Assembly: GCA_963714145.1 (NCBI GenBank)
Contig: OY970235.1
Location: forward strand, 2,604,001-2,668,000
Direction: 5' to 3'
From: JBBWZH01 sp035544115
GTDB lineage: Bacteria; Actinomycetota; Actinomycetes; Mycobacteriales; CADCTP01
Length of the DNA: 64,000 bases
Under the pieces are notes generated by a model. That model made no database searches. It was given only the letters and a program-made list of their open reading frames with translations, and was not told the DNA's origin. The stretch's first letter is position 1. Each line of letters begins with the position of its first letter. Shown here in pieces: positions 59,090 to 64,000 of the stretch. Position numbers and translations under genes: made by a program.

Positions 59090-60111
59090 GAGCCCGCGGC
59101 GAGCTGGATGGCGATGTCGATGATCATGTCTTCCTGGCCGCCGACGTAGCCGGCCGCGCCGACCCGCTGCAGGATCTCGTGCGCCGGCACCCCGTAGCGG
59201 GCCGCCGCGCGCTCGGCGTGCAGCAGGAAACTGCTGTAGACGCCGGCATATCCCTGCACGATCGCGGACCGGTCGGCCACCGGCAGCCGGCCGATGATCG
59301 GGCGCAGCACGTCCTGCGCCGCGGCCAGTACGCCGTCGACGTCGACACCGGTGCTGATGCCGAGCCGGTCGAAGGTGGCGGCGAGCACCTCGGTGGGCGC
59401 GTTGCCGGCACCGGCGCCGAGCGCGCACAGCGCGCCGTCGATCTGCCGGGCACCGCCCTGGACGGCCAGCACGCTGTTGGCCACGCCCATGGAGAGGTTC
59501 TGGTGGCCGTGGAAGCCGACCTGCGCCTGGTCGCCGATCTCGGCCAGCAGCGCCTGCACCCGGGCCTGCGCGTCGGCGAGCACCAGCGCACCGGCCGAAT
59601 CCACCACGTAGACGCACTGCGCGCCGCCGTCCACCATGATGCGGGCCTGCCGGGCCAGCTCGGCCGGGCCGATCCGGTGGCTGAGCATCAGGAACCCGAC
59701 GGTCTCCATGCCCAGCTCGCGGGCGGCGGCGAAGTGCTGCACCGACACGTCCGCCTCGGTGCAATGAGTGGCGATCCGGGCGACCGAGGCGCCGACCGCG
59801 TGCGCGTGCCGCAGATCCTCGATGGTGCCGACGCCGGGCAGCAGCAGCACCGCGATCCGGGCCCGGGTCGCCTCGGCCACCGCGGCCGCGATCAGGTCGA
59901 ACTCGTCCACCGCGGAGAAGCCGTAGTTGAAGCTGGAGCCGCCCAGCCCGTCGCCGTGCGCGACCTCGATCACCTCGACGTTGCTGCGGTCCAGCGCGTG
60001 CACCACGGCCCGCACCTGCTCCTCGGTGAACCGGTGCGCCATCGCGTGCGAGCCGTCCCGCAGCGTGGAGTCGGTCAGCCGGACCTCGGTCACTGTGGAC
60101 GGCGAGCTCAT
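59086..60111 (-). CDS. mhpE: 4-hydroxy-2-oxovalerate aldolase
   Basis: This 341-residue class II pyruvate aldolase (DmpG/BphI/MhpE/HsaF) splits 4-hydroxy-2-oxoacids into pyruvate and an aldehyde. The metal/catalytic start TDSTLRDGSHAMAHRF contains the Arg-Asp and the catalytic His region. VGFHGHQNLSMGVANS carries the metal-binding HxH, and GAGAGNAPTEVLAA the usual glycine loop. C-terminal YSSFLLHAERAAARYGVPAHEILQRVG is the dehydrogenase-binding part. The ATG overlaps the acetaldehyde dehydrogenase stop (60108-60111). The two normally form a channelling complex. Confidence 0.95.
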   Translation of the reverse strand: MSSPSTVTEVRLTDSTLRDGSHAMAHRFTEEQVRAVVHALDRSNVEVIEVAHGDGLGGSSFNYGFSAVDEFDLIAAAVAEATRARIAVLLLPGVGTIEDLRHAHAVGASVARIATHCTEADVSVQHFAAARELGMETVGFLMLSHRIGPAELARQARIMVDGGAQCVYVVDSAGALVLADAQARVQALLAEIGDQAQVGFHGHQNLSMGVANSVLAVQGGARQIDGALCALGAGAGNAPTEVLAATFDRLGISTGVDVDGVLAAAQDVLRPIIGRLPVADRSAIVQGYAGVYSSFLLHAERAAARYGVPAHEILQRVGAAGYVGGQEDMIIDIAIQLAAGS

Positions 60112-61028
60112 GCCGGCACTCCCAGGTGGGCCGCGAGCAGGTCGCCGACCCGGGCGGCGGCGGCGGTGATGATGTCCAGGTTGCCGGCGTAGTCGGGCAG
60201 GTAGTCACCCCGGCCGCGGACCTGGAGGAAGACACCCACCCGGGCCATCCCGCGCCAGGCCTCGGACGGCCCGTCGAACTGCGGATCGGCCCGCAGCGCG
60301 TAGCCGGGCACGTACTGCTGGACGGTCGTGACCATCGCGTCGATGCTCGCCGCCACCGCGTCGCGCACCGGGCCGGGCTCGGCGGCCTCGGCCGGGATCG
60401 CGCAGAACACCGTGTTCCGCATGATCATCGGTGGCTCCACCGGGTTCAGGATGATGATCGCCTTGCCGCGCCGGGCGCCGCCGACCACCTCCAGGGCGCG
60501 CGCGGTCACCTCGGTGAACTCGTCGATGTTTGCCCGGGTGCCCGGGCCGGCCGACCGGGACGCGATCGACGCGACGATCTCGGCGTAGCCGACGTCGACC
60601 ACCCGGCTGACCGCGGCCACGATCGGTGTGGTGGCCTGACCGCCGCAGGTGATCAGGTTCAGGTTCGGCGCGTCCAGGTTCAGGTCCAGGTTGACCGCCG
60701 GGCAGACGTACGGGCCGACCGCGGCCGGGGTCAGGTCGACCGCGCGGATGCCGGCCGCCGCGTACCGGGGCGCGTTGGCCGCGTGCGCCCGCGCGCTGGT
60801 CGCCTCGAACACCAGGTCCGGCAACGGGTCGCGGGCCAGCAGCCAGTCGACGCCGCCGGCGCTGGCCTCGATGCCGAGCCGCCGGGCCCGGGCCAGCCCG
60901 TCCGAGGCCGGATCGACGCCGACCAGGTAGACCGGCCGTACCGATTCGCTGTGCCGCAGCAGCTTGAACATCAGGTCGGTGCCGATGTTGCCGGGGCCGA
61001 CGATCGCGGCCGTCACCGGGCTGTGCAT
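60108..61028 (-). CDS. mhpF: Acetaldehyde dehydrogenase (acetylating)
   Basis: This 306-residue CoA-acylating aldehyde dehydrogenase (DmpF/BphJ/HsaG) has the NAD-binding IVGPGNIGTDLMFKLL at the start, VDLTPAAVGPYVCPAVNL, the catalytic Cys in NLITCGGQATTPIVAAVSR and GTRANIDEFTEVTARAL. It converts acetaldehyde or propanal released by the aldolase to the acyl-CoA. It is part of a four-gene run: class II aldolase-like, hydratase, this gene, aldolase. ATG 61028 is the only good start. TATGCACAG precedes, and a TGGACAGT word lies upstream. Confidence 0.95.
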   Translation of the reverse strand: MHSPVTAAIVGPGNIGTDLMFKLLRHSESVRPVYLVGVDPASDGLARARRLGIEASAGGVDWLLARDPLPDLVFEATSARAHAANAPRYAAAGIRAVDLTPAAVGPYVCPAVNLDLNLDAPNLNLITCGGQATTPIVAAVSRVVDVGYAEIVASIASRSAGPGTRANIDEFTEVTARALEVVGGARRGKAIIILNPVEPPMIMRNTVFCAIPAEAAEPGPVRDAVAASIDAMVTTVQQYVPGYALRADPQFDGPSEAWRGMARVGVFLQVRGRGDYLPDYAGNLDIITAAAARVGDLLAAHLGVPA

Positions 61029-61042
61029 AGTGGACAGTCCCC

Positions 61043-61822
61043 TCAGTCGAACAGGGCGGTGACCGAGCCGAGCCGGTCGATGGTCGCGGTGACACTGTCG
61101 CCGGCCCGCACCGGGGTCGCGGCGGTGATCGAGCCGGTCAGGATGACGTGCCCGGCGGCCAGTTCGGCGCCCCGGGCCAGCAGCGTGTTGGCCAGCCAGC
61201 AGGCCGCCCGCAGCGGTGAGCCGAGCACCGCGGCGCCCGCGCCGGTGGCCAGGATCCGGCCGTTCTGCCGGAACACGCAGCCGAGCAGGGAGAGGTCCAG
61301 ACCACTGACCGGGGTGGGTGTGCCGCCCAGCACCAGACCGGCGCTGGAGGCGTTGTCGGCGACGGTGTCGGCCAGCCCGATCCGCCAGTCGGCGATCCGG
61401 CTGTCGATGATCTCGATGGCCGGCAGCGCGTACGCCGTCGCCGACAGCAGGTCGGTCACGCTGACCAGCGGGCCGGCCAGCGGGCTGCCGAGCACCAGCG
61501 CGATCTCCGGTTCGGCCCGCGGCTGCAGGAACCCGTCCACCGGGATCGGGGTGTCCGCGCCGTACACCATGTCGGTGAACAGGTGGCCGTAGTCGGGCTC
61601 GTGCACGCCCAGCTGCTGCCGCATCGCCGCCGAGGTGAGGCCGACCTTGAAGCCGGCGATGCCCGCGCCGCCGCGGATCCGCAGCTCGGCCTGGCGCAGC
61701 TGGACCCGGTACGCGTCCTCGACGGTCAACCCCGGATGGCTCTCGGTCAGCGGCGGCACCGGCCCTTCGGTGTACGCCGCCAGCAGCAGGTCGGCCAGCT
61801 TGTCGATGTCCAGATCGGTCAT
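61043..61822 (-). CDS. mhpD: 2-keto-4-pentenoate hydratase family enzyme
   Basis: This 259-residue protein of the MhpD/DmpE/HsaE family adds water to 2-hydroxypenta-2,4-dienoate-type compounds; 4-oxalocrotonate decarboxylases are close relatives. It reads GIAGFKVGLTSAAMRQQLGVHEPDYGHLFTDMV, with the metal-binding E-x-E in PRAEPEIALVLG and Glu in PAIEIIDSRI. It stands directly before the acetaldehyde dehydrogenase gene (14-bp gap), as expected for the lower meta-cleavage pathway. Whether it is a hydratase or a decarboxylase cannot be told from sequence alone. Confidence 0.92.
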   Translation of the reverse strand: MTDLDIDKLADLLLAAYTEGPVPPLTESHPGLTVEDAYRVQLRQAELRIRGGAGIAGFKVGLTSAAMRQQLGVHEPDYGHLFTDMVYGADTPIPVDGFLQPRAEPEIALVLGSPLAGPLVSVTDLLSATAYALPAIEIIDSRIADWRIGLADTVADNASSAGLVLGGTPTPVSGLDLSLLGCVFRQNGRILATGAGAAVLGSPLRAACWLANTLLARGAELAAGHVILTGSITAATPVRAGDSVTATIDRLGSVTALFD

Positions 61823-61901
61823 GCGGTGGCCTCCGGAATGCGCGTCGCGGGGACCGCCAGCGACCGGGGAGCGGAGCGACGGACGTCACCGGGATACACG
61901 G

Positions 61902-62594
61902 TCATGCCGAACTCTCCTCACGGTCTGCCCCGGCCGGGGTGGCGGCACGCCGGCGCAGGTGGGTCCAGAGCCGGGGTAGCAGCTCGGCCCCGACCGCCCG
62001 CCAGCTCTCGATCTCCACAGTGGACAGTGGCCGGGCCGCCGGGCCGGCGTCGAGGTGCACGGCGCAGGCGGCGGCCAGCAGCCACATCCGGGCCACCGCC
62101 AGGCCCGGGGTGGCGCCGAGGGTGAGCGCGCCGTTGCCACGCAGCAGCAGCGCCTCGCCGGCCGGCAGGCTCGCCGCGGCCGGCCCGGCCAGCTCGGCGG
62201 ACCGCAGCAGCCGCGCGTCGTCGTGCACCGGCACCCGCTCCCCCAGCCACGCGGCCTGGCCGTGCAGCGGCCGCACCGCGTCCACCCGGGCGGCCACCGC
62301 GAAGGTGGCCGGGGGCTGCGCCCGGGCGACCGCCGCCGCGTCCGGCCGGGCCCGGTAGAGCGCCAGGTGGGCCCAGGTTTCCGCCGGCGCGCCGGGCGGC
62401 AGCGCGACCGCGTCCACCGCCAGGCTGACCACAGTGGACTCGGTGGCGGTGGCCAGGTCGCCGGCCGGGGTGATCAGCACCTCGGCGCCGACCCGCGCCG
62501 AGACGTGGCCGTACGCGGTGACCAGGCCCAGCGCGGACAGGGCGCGCGCCGCCTCGACCAGCTCGGCGCGCAGCACCGACGCCGCGACCACCAC
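61902..62594 (-). CDS. Class II aldolase/adducin-like protein lacking the zinc histidines
   Basis: The 230-residue protein follows the class II aldolase fold: LSALGLVTAYGHVSARVGAEVLITPAGDLA near the start is clearly homologous. But the HTH metal motif reads RAQ (AAVARAQPPATFAVA), and the later HG is replaced by NG (ALLLRGNGALTLG). So the three zinc-binding His of canonical members are missing. It is probably not a classical aldolase. Relatives in aromatic clusters include decarboxylases and dehydratase-like proteins. It is the first gene of a four-gene operon, divergent from the extradiol dioxygenase. GTG 62594 follows GGGAGGCGC. Confidence 0.78.
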   Translation of the reverse strand: MVVAASVLRAELVEAARALSALGLVTAYGHVSARVGAEVLITPAGDLATATESTVVSLAVDAVALPPGAPAETWAHLALYRARPDAAAVARAQPPATFAVAARVDAVRPLHGQAAWLGERVPVHDDARLLRSAELAGPAAASLPAGEALLLRGNGALTLGATPGLAVARMWLLAAACAVHLDAGPAARPLSTVEIESWRAVGAELLPRLWTHLRRRAATPAGADREESSA

Positions 62595-62632
62595 CGCGCC
62601 TCCCTGGCTATCCAGAACGTTCCGACCCCGAT

Positions 62633-62648
62633 AAACTGTATGTAGTTT
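62633..62648. promoter_or_regulatory. Operator 3 between divergent catabolic genes
   Basis: AAACTG-TATG-TAGTTT (62633-62648) matches operator 1 in 15 of 16 positions. It sits in the 74-bp gap between the class II aldolase-like gene (minus) and the dioxygenase gene (plus) and can control both directions. Confidence 0.7.
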
Positions 62649-62668
62649 TCGAGGAAAGGGGTAGACCT

Positions 62669-63568
62669 GTGATCTCGGGACTGCACCACTACGCGCTGCA
62701 GGTGCCCGACCTGGCCGTCGCCGAGGGGTTCCTGCAGGACTTCGGCCTGGAGACCGGCGAGAAGGACGGCACGCTGGTCGCCCAGTGCCCGGGTCGGGAC
62801 CAGGAACAGGTACGGCTGGTGGAGGCGCCGGCGAAGCGGCTGCACCACGTCTCGTTCACCGTCCGACCGGACACAATGGACTCGATCCGGGCCGCGCTGG
62901 ACCGGGCCGGCACGCCGGTCATCGAGCCGCCGGCCGGGGCGTCCGAGGCCGGCCTCTGGCTGCGCGACCCGGACGGCACCGCCGTACAGCTGCTGGCCGA
63001 ACCGCCGGCACCGGCCCGGCCGGTGCCCGAGGTGCTGACCAACCAAGGTGGTCGGGTGCAGCGGGTCGGCACCGCACAGTGGCTGACCGCCGGCGAGGAT
63101 GTGCTGCCGCGCCGGCTCGGGCACGCGCTGCTGTTCACCCCGCAGCCACAGCAGCTGACCGCCTTCTACACCGAGGTGCTCGGGCTGCGGGTGAGCGACA
63201 CCATCCATGGCCTCGTCACGTTCCTGAACGCCGGGCCGGGCGACCACCACATCTTCGGCTTCATCGCCAGCAGCCACCCGGGCTTCCACCACGCCAGCTT
63301 CGAGGTGCCGTCCGTCGACGCGATCGCGTTCGGCGCCGACCGGATGCGCGGCAAGGGCCGCGAACCCGGCTGGGGGCTGGGCCGGCACACGATCGGCTCG
63401 AACTTCTTCCACTACAACCCGGATCCGTGGGGGTCCTGGATCGAGTGGTTCTCCGACATCGACCAGGTGGACGACTCCTGGGTGGCGAACGACTGGGACG
63501 TCCCGCCGCACCTGTGGGGCGCGCCGCCGCCGGCGGCCTTCCTGGCCAACCTGGAGCCCCGGGACTGA
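62669..63568 (+). CDS. Two-domain VOC-family extradiol ring-cleavage dioxygenase
   Basis: This 299-residue type I extradiol dioxygenase (BphC/HsaC/catechol-2,3-dioxygenase-like) has an N-terminal VOC half (ISGLHHYALQVPDLAVAEGFLQDF). The catalytic C-terminal half carries the Fe ligands: His in LGHALLFTPQPQQLTAFYTEVLGLRV, His in PGFHHASFEVPSVDAI and Glu in GSWIEWFSDID. The neighbouring FHYNPDPWG contains the conserved Tyr/His area. It would open a catechol-type ring between ring carbons next to a hydroxyl. GTG 62669 follows GAAAGGGG. The operator lies 21 bp upstream, and a terminator follows. Confidence 0.9.
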   Translation: MISGLHHYALQVPDLAVAEGFLQDFGLETGEKDGTLVAQCPGRDQEQVRLVEAPAKRLHHVSFTVRPDTMDSIRAALDRAGTPVIEPPAGASEAGLWLRDPDGTAVQLLAEPPAPARPVPEVLTNQGGRVQRVGTAQWLTAGEDVLPRRLGHALLFTPQPQQLTAFYTEVLGLRVSDTIHGLVTFLNAGPGDHHIFGFIASSHPGFHHASFEVPSVDAIAFGADRMRGKGREPGWGLGRHTIGSNFFHYNPDPWGSWIEWFSDIDQVDDSWVANDWDVPPHLWGAPPPAAFLANLEPRD

Positions 63569-63574
63569 CCCGAC

Positions 63575-63609
63575 CCTGGGGTGGGCCGGCTCAGCCGGCC
63601 CACCCCAGG
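63575..63609. terminator. Perfect 15-bp hairpin between convergent genes
   Basis: CCTGGGGTGGGCCGG (63575-63589) and its exact complement (63595-63609) flank a 5-nt loop. It ends directly at the stop of the convergent SDR gene and can serve both genes. Confidence 0.8.
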
Positions 63610-64000
63610 TCAACTGGCCCGCAGCAGGCCGCCGTCCACATAGAAGGTCTGGCCGGTGATGAAGGCCGCGTCGTCGGAGACCAGGAACGCCAGCGTGCCG
63701 GTGAGGTCGGTCGGCAGCTGCACCCGCTTGATCGCCTGCAGCTGCGGCACGATGTCGAAGAACGCCGCCGGCCCGGCCTCGGTGGTCGCGGTGCGGACTA
63801 GCGACGGGCCGATCGCGTTGGCGGTGATGCCGAACTCGGCCAGCTCGGTGGCCAGCCCCCGGGTCAACCCGATCACCGCCATCTTGGCCGCGGTGTAGTG
63901 CGTGAAGCCGGGGATCACCAGGCCGATCGCGTTCGAGGTCATGTTCACTATCCGGCCCCAGCCGCGGGCCTTCATCGCCGGCGTGAACGCCTGGCTGGCG
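63610..64000 (-). CDS. SDR family oxidoreductase, C-terminal part (5' end beyond the window)
   Basis: About 130 residues are visible, and the frame is open to the window edge. A full SDR would need about 120 more upstream. The catalytic Ser region is VNMTSNAIGLVIPGF, the Tyr-Lys pair is YTAAKMAVIGLTRGLATELAEFGITANAIGPSLVRT, and the end is AAFITGQTFYVDGGLLRAS. This resembles FabG-type dehydrogenases; in this catabolic cluster it may oxidise a hydroxyl of the substrate. An internal ATG (63975) is not the start because conserved sequence continues upstream. Confidence 0.88.
   Translation of the reverse strand, partial: ASQAFTPAMKARGWGRIVNMTSNAIGLVIPGFTHYTAAKMAVIGLTRGLATELAEFGITANAIGPSLVRTATTEAGPAAFFDIVPQLQAIKRVQLPTDLTGTLAFLVSDDAAFITGQTFYVDGGLLRAS

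Noticed and set aside
61823..61901. Extra small gene between hydratase and class II aldolase-like genes
   Set aside because: Only 79 bp, with no start plus ribosome site. It is better read as a spacer.

Overview
The window is very GC-rich DNA with strongly G/C-ending codons, many GTG starts, several probably leaderless genes, a DtxR/IdeR-type iron regulon and a SARP regulator. This points to a filamentous actinomycete. A Micromonosporaceae-like origin is plausible but is only inferred. No rRNA, tRNA, CRISPR array, transposase or prophage gene was seen. Two ordinary genes (ssuA and a SpoIIE phosphatase) carry one-base frameshifts that could be real or assembly errors.

Left part (1-25 kb). A sulfonate-use operon opens the window: ssuC end, ssuB, frameshifted ssuA, ssuD and a flavin reductase. 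An SDR gene follows, with a perfect palindromic operator at its promoter. Next comes a minus-strand pair, a bacterial nitric oxide synthase oxygenase followed 1 bp later by a carbon-nitrogen hydrolase. Secreted proteins follow (SGNH esterase, seven-repeat propeller-like protein, M11-like pseudopeptidase), interleaved with a SpoIIE/STAS stress-signalling pair and an XRE-cupin regulator divergent from a thioredoxin-reductase-like flavoenzyme. A rifampicin monooxygenase (rox), less GC-rich than its neighbours, is preceded by a 17-residue leader ORF and a hairpin. A yybP-ykoY (manganese) riboswitch precedes a CaCA-type cation exchanger. A secreted Cys-Pro-Thr repeat protein, a DUF1905 protein and a large SARP/NB-ARC/TPR regulator complete this part.

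Middle part (25-52 kb). This is a mixed region: a NarL-type two-component system, an aldo/keto reductase, several secreted proteins of unknown role, AraC and ArsR-type regulators, a BrkB-family membrane protein with an 18-bp minisatellite at its N terminus, and an MFS transporter. About 1.1 kb of non-coding DNA at 40.2-41.3 kb consists of five imperfect ~200-240 bp units, each centred on a hairpin. A second GC-rich repeat field lies at 41.86-42.13 kb, and the 3' end of an F420-type LLM oxidoreductase gene is tandemly repeated at 43.0-43.2 kb. The efeUOB iron-uptake operon carries two IdeR/DmdR iron boxes. A GNAT-like protein, a zinc-ribbon protein and an unknown protein follow.

Right part (52-64 kb). 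This is a coherent catabolic island for an aromatic or similar ring compound. It holds a ribose-type ABC importer (permease, double-ATPase, lipoprotein binding protein) co-transcribed with NTF2-like and EthD-like proteins. It also holds a berberine-bridge-type FAD oxidase and a meta-cleavage lower pathway: two-domain extradiol dioxygenase, 2-keto-4-pentenoate-type hydratase, acylating acetaldehyde dehydrogenase and 4-hydroxy-2-oxovalerate aldolase. A class II aldolase-like protein without the usual zinc histidines and an SDR (cut by the window end) complete it. Three copies of one operator, AAACTG-N4-CAGTTT, sit at the three promoters of this island, so it is probably one regulon under a single (perhaps GntR-type) repressor not seen in the window.
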